Assembly (NCBI RefSeq): GCF_024713975.1
Contig: NC_091100.1
Coordinates: 20,695,501 to 20,759,500 of the forward strand
Source of the DNA: Paralichthys olivaceus
Lineage: Eukaryota; Chordata; Actinopteri; Pleuronectiformes; Paralichthyidae
Length of the DNA stretch: 64,000 nt
Reading direction: 5' to 3'
This document shows positions 11,801 through 24,369 of this stretch, piece by piece. Each line of letters opens with the position of its first letter. Positions within the stretch are counted from its first letter, which is position 1. Position numbers and translations under genes: made by a program. The notes under the pieces were generated by a model. The model did not search any database, was not told the DNA's origin, and was given only the letters and a program-made list of their open reading frames with translations.

Positions 11801-14800
11801 TTGTATTGAGGCTGCGGTGGAACGTTCTCTCCTCCCACTTCATGGAAAATATGAAGCAGGATCAGACATTTCCCTAAACCCACAGATTCCTGTTCTTTTC
11901 GATCATCATGTTTGATCAGCTATTTAACCTCCTGAAAGCTACAAGAGAAACAGAATCAGTCCTGACCATCTTGTCTGAATTGACTAATTCTCCAAAAAAC
12001 TAATTTCCGCTGTGCAAAGAACAATGCACCACGGTCTGCCAAAGCTTGTTAGTTTGTGATATCGTTGTTAGCAGGTCTGCTTCAGAGGCACATAAGGTTT
12101 ATTTTTGCAGCCAGTAAAATCTCATGAGGGAGCGATGACTTCATATCGTCTGTGATTAGTGGTTCTACACAAGGATGGGGGCTGAATGTGAAAACTCCGC
12201 CAAAATCCCTTCCCCTCCATCCCTTTAAGGCATTTATAACCTACTTTCAACCAACAACCACGCTCTGGTGTCAAAATGTTGTCGTGTTTTTATATCTGAC
12301 TGTTGAGTGAAACGATGTTCAACCGATATTTTACATGTGACATGAATCTGAATGTTGTTGATCAGATAATTATCCCAGAAAATAGAAAATAAAGGTGTCA
12401 GTTGCTCCGAGATCTTGAGGAAAAGGTTTGGCATGTTTGAGGCTCTATCATCTAATGTGGATTAATTTTGACGTGACAACAATAGCTATATTTAAATACT
12501 AATCCCTAATCCACCATCAAAGAAGCTGAGGAACTGGTACCTTTCATTACAGATAAATATAAACTTAAGCTCAGTGTTCACGTTTTCACTTTTACAGCTT
12601 CTACATCAAATTCATGTGATTGATACATTTTAGCCACATGAGCAAAACAATGTAGATAAAAAGGATGATATCAGGCCACATGTGACAGCAGATCAGGAGA
12701 CGTGTCATCAGACAACTCCTCACTTTCCTTATTAGTGAGTCCTGCTGCTTTTACCCTCATCCTCAACGAAACAGCACTCAACACGATTGACTCACATCAT
12801 CCACACGAGCTCAGAGGACCAATAAAGTTTGCCACAGTTTGGCATTTTGGCAAGTGATTGCGTGTATGTGAGAGTTTGTGATGTGCGTGTGCGTCCGTAT
12901 GACTCGTTGTGAGTCACTAGCTGTCCCCCTGGGTGCACAGCCCGGGCAGTGCAGAAGGGTTTCTGTGTGAGTGTGTGTTTGAGTGTGTGTTCGGCCTATC
13001 TGTATGCATGTGTGCACCATAGCATCCATACGTTTGTGTGTACGTGTGAGTGTGTTTGCTTGTCCCGTGGAGCTGCCCAGACCTGTACCCCCTCCTCTGA
13101 TGACTCAAGACCGTGACCGCTTCAACACTGACTCTTTTTAACTGTCCAAGTCTATGTTCTTTTAAATATGTTGTTTTGTCGTCCATCATTTCGAAGGGAA
13201 TATTCTATATTTGACTTATCGTAAACAAATCACAGAAAAAGTCAACTGTGGGGTAACTACTAAAAAACACATCACACATTGTTGCAGTGTCCCATGTTCC
13301 CTTATTAGTATGTAGTTTACCTGATTAAAGTAGTTCACTTTGAATGTATCCCAAATACACCTTCTTGCTGTTATGCTCAAAATGTGTATTCATCCACAGT
13401 TTGAAATAGTCTATCCTCATTTAATCCAGCCTTATACTGAGGTAATAATAAGCTCTGTTCAGACATTCACTGAAGTTTGATTATTTCCCTGAGGGACTGT
13501 ATTTTGGAACGGAAACGTCAGAGTCAGTTGTTCTGGACATTTTCTGGAACTTCTAAAATGTCCAGGAAATGTCCAAGCAAGTACATGTGAGAATACAGTT
13601 TTGGCATGTTGATGATTTTCTAACACATGACAGATGTAAAACTGGAAAATTACAAGCATCTCAAGATGAAAACCAGGAACCAGACACGTAGAAGATGTGG
13701 ATGAAGATTAGCTTTGAAAGAAGATTTGAGAGCTATTGGTGAATAGATGGTGGGGGTTTTTTCTGGACTAGATGTCTGAAAGCTGAGACATTGAATGTGA
13801 ATGGTCACTCGAATTATCTGCTGACTGAAAAAAAAATAACCAGGAGATAAAGGAAAAAACCACAACCAGAGCCAAAACAAGAGGGCCTGAGCCAGCTGGT
13901 CTGAACCTGTGATCTGCCATAAATCAGGCAGTCGATCGAGTCTTTCAAACAGACTCGACTGATAGCTGCCTCCACCTGAACACGAGTGTGTGACTCAGTC
14001 GGACCAGCGGGGGAGCGGGTAAGGAGCAGATACGATGGGCTCTTCATCAGTAGAGCCAATTAAACCATCAGCTTGTGTGTCTGATTGCAGCAGGACCCAC
14101 TGTCTGTGACTCAGGATGCTGCTGCCTCTATGAAGCACATGGAAAACCAACATCATTTCGGGGGCTTGAGTCTGTTTTTTAGGGGGGGCCTCTGTCTGGA
14201 CGGGACTGACGGGAGAAGACGGAAAGATGAAAAGATTAAGAAAAGGAGGGTTTGTTTCCTGGCAGCATTGTGGAGGGGGGGGAAACATGACAGAGGTCTG
14301 TTACAGAAACTCGGCTGAGATGAATCGTGTGGCTCTGTGTAATTCCTGTCTGTTTATATGTGTAATTTTGTGGTTGTGTGTTTGTGTGTGTTATTCGTTT
14401 ACACTTTCTGACCACTGAGAATAACTTACGAACTGTGTTGACATTAATAAAACACACATACAGTGTCTAAATGACCTGCAGTTGAATCGAGCAGATGTGT
14501 GACTATCACTTTCAGACAAGCCGTCAGTCAGTGAATGTGTTGTTTTACTAACGGCTGAGCAAACAGCAGGCGGTGGGATGAAAGACGGAGAGCGGCCCCG
14601 TCAACACAGCGGATCCACGGAGGTTAAAGGCTCCACATGTAGACGTTCACATATGACACGTCTGGAACTAAAAAGGAGCCGTTTCAAACTGCTCCAGTGA
14701 CTCACCGCTCCTTCTCCGAGCTTTACGGGAAGTGGAATGTGTTTTTAATTCCTCAGAACTGCCCCCCCTCTCTCCTTGAGTTAAGGTTTTTCTGTCTGTG

Positions 14801-15280
14801 TAAATGTTGTGGTGTGTCTGTTTGTTCATGTGTCTCTCTCCAAGTCTATGTTTTATGGCAGATAGCCCAAATGACCTCATTGGTGTCTAGAAAGAGTTAG
14901 CAAAGCCACTCAGCCTGAAAGTGAGGACTCTGAGGTCTGAAAACTAATATTAGGATTAATTCAAATGATTAAGCCAATTAAGATTTTGGGATAAAATAAA
15001 AGCTTTACAATTTGAAGTTGTCAGAAATAGGATTATTTGCTTTCTTGCTTGGAGTCAGATGAAAAGATTGAAGGTGGGTTGGAGACTCCACATCCTGATA
15101 GCATCAATAAGAGAAGTCGTCTGAAGATAAAAAGAGAACAGTTGGTGTTAGTGGCCCTCAGAGGACTGGAATGAACACCACCAATCATTTCATGACCGGA
15201 GACTTAATCCAGAGAGACATACAGCACTGACACAGAGACGATAGAAGATAGTGCGCAAGTCATGGAGAAGTTGTCTTCTA
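11800..15280. other. Non-coding, no gene recognised
   Basis: It holds unique sequence and short TG-rich tracts (about 12860-13060 and 14370-14395). None of the short open frames resembles a known protein or has paired splice sites. Confidence 0.45.
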
Positions 15281-15284
15281 CCAA

Positions 15285-15392
15285 TTGTCAGGAAATGAAC
15301 GTTCATGTGTTTTCGGGGGGGGAAAAGCCATGGGAATTGGAATCCTGCTCTTGCTAGCTTTTCCAGGATCACCAACCCTAGCCTTAATACAA
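15285..15392 (+). repeat. Dispersed repeat (CCAACCCTAGC-end family)
   Basis: Words such as TTCATGTGTTTTCGGGGG and GCTAGCTTTTCCAGGATCACC followed by AACCCTAGCC match 37484-37603, which has TTCATGTGTTTCGGGGGC and GCTAGCTTCTCCAGGATTACC followed by AACCCTAGCT in the same order. This is one dispersed family with two copies in the window. It is non-coding. Confidence 0.65.
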
Positions 15393-16154
15393 CTCTAATG
15401 TCTATATAATAAATACAACACTGTACAGCCAGCTGTCAGTTAATTGAGCTCAGACTGGGATATGGGCAAACAGCGAGCCTGGCTCTCGCTGAAAACAAAA
15501 TCTGCCTTCCAGCATTTCTAGGAGAACCTATAACATGTTATGTCTTGAGCATTTAATCTGCTCAAATACTACAGTATAAAATCAACACGTTGCAGTTTTT
15601 ACAAGGGGTTGTGTTTCGCACTATTTCTTGGCTGGGAGCTACAACTTCAACAATTTATTGCTGAGTGCCTAGCAACCCTGCGGTGTTGACAAAACCTGTC
15701 AGACTGTTCCTTGAAGCAAATTCAAGGAATAAGTGGAACACATGGTTCAAATGCTCAGAACATATTTGAATCTTTAAGTCTCTTTTTTTGGCACAAATAT
15801 GGATGTATATGTATATGGTATTCTCTTTCAGAATAAAGTTCAAGAGATGTATATGCCTCAAAAAATATTTCTTTCTTAAATTCTTACCATTACCATTCAT
15901 GGTAGTTAATTATTAAACAGGACTATTATTTAAACAGAACAATTAGCCAACTATGTGATACAATCATGATATTACAACTGTCTCTCGATGAAAAAATTGT
16001 TGCGGTACTCATGTTTCAGTACAGTCAAACCAAAACACCCACTTGAACTTCATTGCACGTAAGGGTCTAAAGATAGAGGGTGTTGTATGAGTAAAAGACT
16101 TTATTTCAACTAATTGATCTTGATTTTTATTTTCTCTTCACCTCTTAACCCTTT

Positions 16155-16410
16155 CTGGGTTGCGGGGAAGGTGGAGCCAGCTGACATCAGGTGAGAGGCG
16201 GGGTGCACCCTGGATAGGTTGCCAATATATCACAGGGCCAACAACCATTTACACCTACAGTCAATTTAGAGTCTTCAATCAATCTAACCACAATCTGCAT
16301 GTTTTTGGACTGTGAGAGGAAGCTGGACTACCCAGAGAAAACCTGGATTTGAACCAGGAACCCTCTTGTGAGGCGACAATAGTAACCACTGCCACACTGT
16401 GCTGAATCAG
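16155..16410 (+). repeat. LINE-like fish interspersed repeat (3' portion)
   Basis: The blocks GCGGGGTGCACCCTGGATAGG, TTGCCAATATATCACAGGGCC, CAATTTAGAGTC, CTGCATGTTTTTGGACTGTG, GAACCAGGAACCCTCTTGTG and AGGCGACAATAGTAACCACT follow the consensus of a very common teleost repeat, thought to be the 3' end of a non-LTR retroposon. It is truncated, with no reverse transcriptase present. Confidence 0.75.
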
Positions 16411-16419
16411 TCCTTAATA

Positions 16420-17590
16420 TTTTTATTATATCAGAAATACTGATAACACGGTGTCTTAAGTCCTTCTGCAGTGACCGTGACCTGTTCAGTTCAAATCCGT
16501 TCCTTTGCTGCATATCTTCCGCCACTTTCTATCCCCATTTCATGCTTTACACTATCGTGTCAATAAAGGTGAAATGCCAGAAAAAACATCTTCTAACATT
16601 GCTAGTAAATATCACACTAGAGGAGAAATATTCATATAATAATTGTCAAATACATCAGCCCTCCATCAAATACCATCTTTCTGCAGCTCAAACTGTTCTT
16701 TTCCTCTCACTTGTATTGTGCTCCCAAGGTGTTCCTGTTAATGTGTCTTTCAGGAGCTAAAGAATAATGAGAGCTTTTTATTACATCTGCTTCTAACCGC
16801 CACCTTACAGCCATAAATGCAGAGCCTTGTTCTGTTGCCCTGTGTCAGTCAAAAGCATCACCTCCAGCCCAGCCTGGCTTCCTCGGAAACTCTTGGCCTA
16901 TTTCTGCTCGCCTTGACGAGGGTTTTTCCAGCCTGAGGTGGCTATTTTGGTCAGATAAATACAATGTTGTTTTGGGAGCGGGGGTTGAGGAGCAAGACGC
17001 AGATGAGATCACCTCTCGAGGCTCCTGAGCAACAAAACAACAGGCAGCAAGACAAGACAAGAACAGAGGCGGAAAATAAAAGGCTCGGGAAATTATTGAC
17101 TTCCCTCGCTCTGGATTCAGCTTGGCCTGAGGCGAGGAATCTGGAGAGAACCTGTCCATTGTCTCTTGGAAACATGGGGAGAGAGATTTGGAAACATCTG
17201 AAAACAAATCACTGAAGAAATATTTTTGATCATAAGACATATGGCTTTGTGCAGCTGAAAAGAAGGAAATGTGTTTAATAGCTGCTGAGTGTATTTTAGG
17301 GCCTCCACCACAGGGCAGACCAGACACGTCTGTATTTTGTTACATGATTAGTTCTGTTTGTGTGTGTGTGGTTGTGAAGCCATGAGAAAATGAAGCTCTC
17401 CACTGCAGGTTTTGTGTATTTCATATGTGCATGTGGAGAACATCTGTCTTTTCTACTGCCTCACTGTCTGTCTGTCTGTGTGCGTGACTGTGTTTTGACA
17501 ATGAGAATGACTGTCACTGTTTTCTTCTAATCAGTGGCTACAAGTGAGTTTGTGGTGGTGTGTGGGTGTGTGTTGCCATGTACACTCATG
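16420..17590. other. Non-coding, no gene recognised
   Basis: A minus-strand open frame of 160 codons (16845-17327) covers a G/C-richer, purine-biased block at 16860-17215. I cannot relate its peptide to any family and it lacks paired splice sites, so I treat it as a chance frame. The block could be a regulatory sequence, but nothing proves that. Confidence 0.4.
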
Positions 17591-17596
17591 TCTGTG

Positions 17597-17613
17597 TGTG
17601 TGTGTGTATGTGT

Positions 17614-17672
<59 letters not shown>
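17597..17672 (+). repeat. (TG)n microsatellite
   Basis: This is a long TG tract with a few TA interruptions near its start. A second shorter TG run follows at 17803-17832. Confidence 0.9.
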
Positions 17673-17674
<2 letters not shown>

Positions 17675-17933
17675 TGAAAGACAGTTTATTGCCATGTGGT
17701 TGTCTGCGGTTTCAGCCAGGTGTGGTGGTAGGCGAATGGCTGTTTGGCTTCACTGCCAGGTACACACCTGCATGAGCTTTCAGACAGACGGCTGAACACA
17801 GCATGGTGTGTGTGTGTTTGTGTGTGTGTGTGTTTCTATTTCCATTTTGCAGTCCTTCCCCACTACATTTAAGAGGGGCGTATTATATTTTCAATGCATT
17901 ACACTTAAAAAAACATATTGGCCTACTTCAGGA

Positions 17934-18440
17934 GGTCACTGCTCAGCCAAGCCAGCTCGTGCCTCCTGCGTCCAGTTTTGTTGCTAAGCTATGCTAACTG
18001 GGTGTTAACTTAGTATAGCACATATCTCTACACATATGCCACGTTCCATTGCACCTTGGGGCTCGGAGCTCGGCCCTTGGAATGATGTGATACAACCAGT
18101 TCATAATAACACATTAGGTCCACAGACAGTAATTGGACAGTACTATGTGTACAACACATTTAATGACAGAAGTGCTTATAAACCGTAAAAACTACAGCCT
18201 TCACTACTGCTGATCTACGGAGGGGCCATCTTTTTCGAAGTCGGGGGTGGTGAGGTTCTTCCGAGTCGAACTTCCGACTTGAAGGGGTGTTCCAGTTGCA
18301 ACTTCCGACTCTGGAGTCGGAAATTCTGAGCTCCAATGTTTGATGGAACGTGGCTTTGCTCCGGGAAGTCACTGCTCGGCCAAGCCAGCTCTTGCCACGT
18401 GTTTCCAGTTTTTGTGCTAGGCTAAGCTAACTGGGTGTCA
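17934..18440 (+). repeat. Direct duplication flanking an inverted-repeat element
   Basis: The block at 17934-18005 (TCACTGCTCAGCCAAGCCAG, then GCTAACTGGGTGT) recurs at 18366-18440 (TCACTGCTCGGCCAAGCCAG, then GCTAACTGGGTGT). The sequence between the copies holds the element at 18038-18354. The two copies are diverged, so the arrangement is not recent. Confidence 0.75.
18038..18354. mobile_element. Short inverted-repeat transposon (MITE-like)
   Basis: GCCACGTTCCAT at 18038-18049 is the perfect inverse complement of ATGGAACGTGGC at 18343-18354, giving a 317-base element. Beyond the 12 perfect bases the ends remain loosely similar. The interior holds several copies of the word TTCCGACT/AGTCGGAA (18228-18322). 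It has no coding capacity. No clear target-site duplication is visible. Confidence 0.65.
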
Positions 18441-18449
18441 TTTACATAT

Positions 18450-20490
18450 TTGTGTGTGTATCACCAATATTTTGAGCTTGTCAAATTATTTTCTCAAATA
18501 ATTTCATAGCCTACAATTGTATATTACTTTTTATGAGCATGTAAAACATGCCTTCACATATCTGAATGTGTTCATTTGTGATATAAAATATATTTTTTTG
18601 TAGTTTAAAAAATGAGTTGTGTGTGAAAAAATTTTGTTCACAGATAAAATAGGCTATGTACCTTCAGCAAATATTGGCTTTGACAAAGATATAGAGAAAA
18701 TATTAGGATCTGGTTAACATAAGTTAACACGGAAACAACGTTAGAAGGTTAGATGAAACTAGTATGAAACCTCATAGAGCAAGATAAGAAGAACAACATC
18801 AGATATCCTTAGTTAACATTCCCTAACAGGAAGGTTTGTTAGGCAAAGTTTGCACAGAATCTATTTAACATTCAAAATGTTCAAAACATTCTCCTCCCCC
18901 CCATGTCAAATTCATGGTGCCAGTTAGTATAGCTCGAGTTATGTTAGCAGTTTGCAGATGTTTGGAAGGAATTAGCCAATGGGGCGGGTCGGTGGACAGT
19001 TTGACTTTGATTGCAGATCAGTGGACAGGGCTTTCAAATCAGCTCAGGTCAATCTTTGTGCTTGTAACCTTTGGCCTCTAGCTTGTAACTTCTATGTCAA
19101 GTGCACAGATCAGAAATGTGTGTGGCGTCTCTCAACCTTTGTGAAATCAATGCTTAAAATAGAACCACACAAATTTTAATTACACACCACACACAAAAAT
19201 ATATCTACAGATGCAAAATTCAAGCAATTTCTTTTGTTGAGAAATCAACACATTCAGACACATGCATGCAATATTTTTACATGCACACAAAAAGTGAGCT
19301 GTATGACAAGTACTGTATGTTGCTGGAGCCAGTTGGCTGATAGTTTAGCTTAGCATGAAGGTGAGAAGTGGGAGACACAAATCAGCTGGCTTATCTAAAA
19401 GTAGCAGAGATCCAGTACAGTGTTGCCAGAATGGGAATGTAGTGTTAAACCAGAGGCTTACAGTCATTGTATTTAAGGTAAAATATTGAATGTGAGTCAT
19501 ATTCAAGAAAATATATAGGCCTATAGATACTTTCATAAAACAAATACCCAATGTTGAGACAAATTAGTATTCTGCCAACAAACATGATGAAAACAGGCTC
19601 AGGTAAATAAACTGGGTTTACTTTAGTGAGAAAGTTAAGCTCCACTCCTGACTCTCTGTCTGTGTCTCCTGCAGCCTCCACCAGTGTGCCAAGCAGGATT
19701 GGCTGGAGAGACATCACATGAGCAGAGATGCGTAAAAAATTGGTCCATATTTACATACATCATCACAACAAGCATAAACGCAGATGTAGGATTCATATTT
19801 GACCACAGCCTCCTGAGTGTTGTAACTCCTGCTCCTGAAAACACGGCCCATTGTGTGAATTTTGGCATTATTGATCGTACAAATATGATAATTATTGTAC
19901 ATCTGGCAACACAGCACATGTAATGCTGAACACAAATGACAAATTCACCCTTTCAGATACGTGAAAATGTTCTTTTACATGCACACAAAATATTATTATG
20001 TAAATCATTTCACAAGCTCAAAACATTCATCACCCTTATCTGAAAAAAGTGAGAGAAGCAAACATTACTCAGGTGTAATTAGGGTTCCAAAGTGACAAAG
20101 GTCAAAGGTCACGTCCTGCTGCCATAGTACTTTACCAACATTATTATTCTACTTGTTTATTCTGATTATATTTATATATGAAAAAAACAAAGTGTACACA
20201 TCTCTAGGGTGTGTGTGAGTGTGTGTGTACATGTGTGTGTGCACACCCTCATGCATCTGGAGCTTCTTAAAGAGTGTGTGGGCAGAGGGAGTTATGCGGT
20301 AAAATGAGGTCATCATTGCTGTTGATTTATGTGACACACACTATTACTTACACTCCTGTGACTTCACCACCGTGTCAGCTGACAGCATGAATAATACATG
20401 TGCCCACCGAAAGATGACATCCTCCACTTTCTCCTCTCTCCTCTCATGCGCTGTTTCCTAAAGTTTACTTCATCATTACTGACCCATGTC
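18450..20490. other. Non-coding, repeat-rich
   Basis: It contains a reverse copy of the GCTAAGCTAA fish repeat at about 19320-19410. A strong 3'-splice-site-like sequence at 19661-19678 is followed by a plus-strand frame open to 19923, which I cannot identify and which has no donor; see the rejected list. Nothing else was recognised. Confidence 0.4.
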
Positions 20491-20496
20491 AGTGTA

Positions 20497-20497
<1 letters not shown>

Positions 20498-20583
<86 letters not shown>
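20498..20583 (+). repeat. (GT)n microsatellite, pure and long
   Basis: About 42 uninterrupted GT units. Length and purity suggest it is highly polymorphic. Confidence 0.95.
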
Positions 20584-20586
<3 letters not shown>

Positions 20587-20599
20587 AGTTTGTCCCAGT

Positions 20600-23500
20600 T
20601 TTACTTCCAGACGGGCTCCAGAGATGATTACCTGCCATCTTCCATCCAGTTCAACAAGTTCTGCCTTATATCAGTAGTTTATGCAATCGCACAACAGGAA
20701 GTGGGAACAAGTGAATACATGTGTGTCCATGTGTCAAACACAAAGCCACTCCCTAGTTTTTTCAAAAGGTGATCGACATTGACATTCATGATTAATTGTG
20801 CAACTGTTATCTGAACACAGGTGTTAAAACTGATTCATCATGAAAAATTCTCTTACGTTAAAGATCAGTTGAGTCGTGACACAAGTATTTTTACATGCAG
20901 TAAAATTCCATTTTTGTCTTTCCAGAGACATGCAGAGATTTGCCTGTAGCATTGAGAAACACAACTTGTCCATAAGAGATTAATAGTCATGGATGGGTGG
21001 CGGATCACGTCCTGGATGTGCTTTTGACAGCCAGGGCTCAGACGTTTTGCCTCCCCGAAGAAGCTGAGAGCCGAGCCACAGGACGTCAAACTTCCAAAGC
21101 GAGGTCACCGTGGTCAGAGCCGAGCGGGCGAGGAGGCGAGCGGGCAGACTGAAGGAGAGAGGGAGGAGGGGGTTGGAGGGGTTTGGGGTGTGCATGGGTG
21201 GGTGGGGGTGATGAGTTAGGGGACGGAGGACAGCAGTTCCTGTCAGGATCCATCAAGGAGCCCAGGGGTGACATGGGAACAGGCTAGAGAGGAGGAATAA
21301 GGGGATGATGATGAGGAGGCGGAGAGGCCAGGGCGGCGAGTCGGCCCTTAACTAGTCACCCCTCAGCCCTCCAGTACACTTGTTTGCTGTCCCACACCCC
21401 ACACCACCTCCCACCCTCCCACCCTCCCCTTCTTTCTTCATCTGTTCACTGTGCAGATGTGCAGCCCTGCAGCTGCCAGATTTCTCAACATGTTCTGCCG
21501 TACAGGACCAAGCTTGTTGTTAACTACAAATCATGCGCACAGAATAAACGTCAAACAAAAATAATGTTTTGTCTCTCTGCCACTATGTAAACGAGATGTC
21601 ATCTTCGTACAATGCATGATTTGATTTACCTTCTATCGCCAGGTTGGTCACCTCTTCCATGAGTTTCAACAGAGAAGAGACGAACTTTATCGTTATACCG
21701 TTTAGAATTCCATCTGAACATCCTCCTGAGCAAAAATACTCAGCAAAGCCTGTACTGGAAGACTATGACCCATCTGTCGTAGGCGTTCTTAATGTTGATA
21801 CAAGAAAACAGTGTACTATTTTAAAAAATCTCTATACGCAGAAACGTTTTTTATAAAATATGGTTGAGATAAAATGCTGGAGAACTCAATCCATCAGGTA
21901 TGTTTAGCACTACCCACTGATCAAGGACTTTTCTAAATAAAGAGAAGAAAAAACAAAAGGAAAAAAGAATGACATAGGATAACGTGTAAATAATGGTAAA
22001 GTAAACTGTGAAAATTTTGCTTGATTCATTTTTTATCAAATATATTGCAGGGGACAATTTGAAAAATTGTCATCAGGGAAAGTCCAAAATCTACATTTTA
22101 TCAGTCTGTAACAGATCTTAGAGAAAAGAAAATGTCTCTGCTACTTTGATAATTATTATTTGTTTATTTCATTTATTCTGCCATGCACAGTTAAGTTCTG
22201 AGCCCACATGGACAAATAATTACTTTTAGTTAGGTGATATTTTAAAGCGTATCCTCATGACATTAATCTGCCAATAAGTAACTCTGACTAATGTTTGAAA
22301 ATCAGTCTCATGTTTCAAGGTAAACAAATAAAAAGTAGCCTAATCATTAAACCAAAAGTCTGCTGAAGTCCAAATCTGCTTGATTGTCCCCTTAATCAAG
22401 ATGAGGAAGAGGGAAAGATTTATTTCACCTGAAAAACAGAATTTTCCCTTTATTTCCCTTCCTTTCAATAACAGCTGTAGGTAGAACCCCTCCCATCTCT
22501 GAAGTTCTCAGCCTCACCCTCAGAAATAATAACCTCCTCAGGCTGACTTAGATAATTAACTTGCAGTCTGACTGCGGAGACATTGTCTGCCCAGTTTTTG
22601 GAGCCTGCAAGGAAAAACATGTTTTGCCGCTGCTGGTCAGTGCTGAGGGTTTCAGTCCAGACATAAACAGTGGTGTGGCCAGGCAGAGGAAGCTGTCAGG
22701 TGGCGGCTGGCGGTCAAACAAACAGACTGACAGGCTACATCACTGTGTGCTCGGGTGTCAACACTGAAGACTCACTTTGTAACACACTGAAAAACACACA
22801 CTTGTTGGGGATCAGGAATTTGGAACGAACGCAGTGTGTTTAAGGGTTTTCAAGCCTTTTCATATCAACAACTCTTCATCTCCACCCCCAGCTCACCTCC
22901 TGCCAAAAAAGAAATTATCCGCATCAAACCATGGACCCTGTTTAATTAGATTTTTAAAAATGATCCTTTGGAACCACATCTGAAAAGACTGTTGTTGTTA
23001 AATATAACTTGGTTTGGGATTATATAACTGAGTTGATGCCAGCAGAGGAACAAAAAACAACAGTCCATATATGTATATATTTTACATTGAGAGGGTAAAA
23101 CACAGCTAATTTCTCCTCTGAGAACCTGATATTCAACCAGTGGAGACCCCAGGATGCCACTTTCTTCTCTTTCTACCACTGAGCTTAAATATCATTGTAA
23201 TCATTCTACATGCGTAAACACAGCCCTGAAATACTATACATTTGTAAAGTATTAGACCTTATTATGTGAAATTAAAGGTGAGACTAGTTGTATCCGTATT
23301 ATAGATGTGAATAACAATCTAAAGCTCGAGTCATGTTTATCTTTAGAGCAAATAAAGTTTTTATTCTGACCTTAGTTAACCTTCAGTTGTTCTTTAGCTC
23401 TTTATTTAGTTGATTCATTAGTTTTCATTTAATCATTTGCCTTACATAAAATGTATATATTTATATAATTCAATTACATATTAATTTCTGAAAATAACTT

Positions 23501-24130
23501 GAGAAGATTTCATAAAATGAAGTTAGAATAAATATTTACATTAAAAACACAATTTATTTAAGCAATACATAAAGTCATGATCATTTGTCTGAGTTTACTG
23601 GACTGTGTTTTGAGTTAAAGTGACCTCTTGCTGGGCCTGCAGCTGAAATAGTGACAATAAAATGGGCTTATAATTCTCAAAGTTTTGTTTTTATACCTCA
23701 GTTTTTAAACAAAGTTTTGATGAACTACAGTTGTGCTGGTAGGCAGATTTAGTTTTAACCTTTGGAGAGAGCCAGGCTCATTGTTTCCACTATATTCCAG
23801 TTTCCATTCACGTGCATTTCCCATAATGTTGAACTGTCCCTTCATATAAAGATTTATACAGGACAATCAGGAACCATGATATCTTTGGATGCTTTTGACA
23901 CACACTTAGGATCACTGCACACACATACACTCAACCAGGCAGCAGAAACAAGTCTTTGTGCTGCCGTTTATCTTGATGCTGTCACTGTCAGACAGAGCAT
24001 TAACAAACAATTGATTCATTCTGGGTCAGACAATAGTGATAAAGTGCTCTTGTTTGAACAAAGATAGTGCAGCAGACAGCTAAAAGGTACTGTATGTGTG
24101 TGAGACAGAGAGACAGAGAGCCAGTCTGTA
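20600..24130. other. Non-coding, no gene recognised
   Basis: A G/C-rich, purine-strand-biased block at 21060-21330 is followed by a C-rich block at 21390-21440. A frame at 22581-22720 begins after an AG but has no recognisable product. The rest is A/T-rich unique sequence. Confidence 0.4.
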
Positions 24131-24136
24131 GCATTC

Positions 24137-24140
<4 letters not shown>

Positions 24141-24226
<86 letters not shown>
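24141..24226 (+). repeat. (AC)n microsatellite, pure and long
   Basis: About 43 uninterrupted AC units, followed by a degenerate CA-rich tail at 24310-24365. Confidence 0.95.
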
Positions 24227-24228
<2 letters not shown>

Positions 24229-24369
24229 AGAGAGAACCAGACAGACAGGTCCTTGTGCGCAGAGTACTTTTTTTTTTCATAAAGCAGGGTGTGTAAGACA
24301 GGGAGTGCCACACACACGTACACACGCACACTGTACAGACACACACACTGTACAGACACACACACCAGA

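Noticed and set aside
16845-17327. Minus-strand open frame of 160 codons
   Set aside because: No homology recognised, no signal peptide or domain, and low complexity in part. It is probably a chance frame in a purine-biased block.
19679-19923. Plus-strand frame after a strong acceptor-like TCTCCTGCAG
   Set aside because: The peptide is unfamiliar, has no downstream donor, and lies in a repeat-rich area. It was not accepted as a terminal exon without a partner exon.
20584-20676. Frame after the GT microsatellite reading SLSQFYFQTGSRDDYLP
   Set aside because: It looks faintly protein-like and follows an AG, but there is no convincing donor at its end, no partner exon and no known homologue.
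24141-24226. Long frames encoding VCVCVC or HTHTHT peptides over dinucleotide tracts (also at 11521, 17597, 20498, 47061 and 61609)
   Set aside because: These are translations of microsatellites, not genes.
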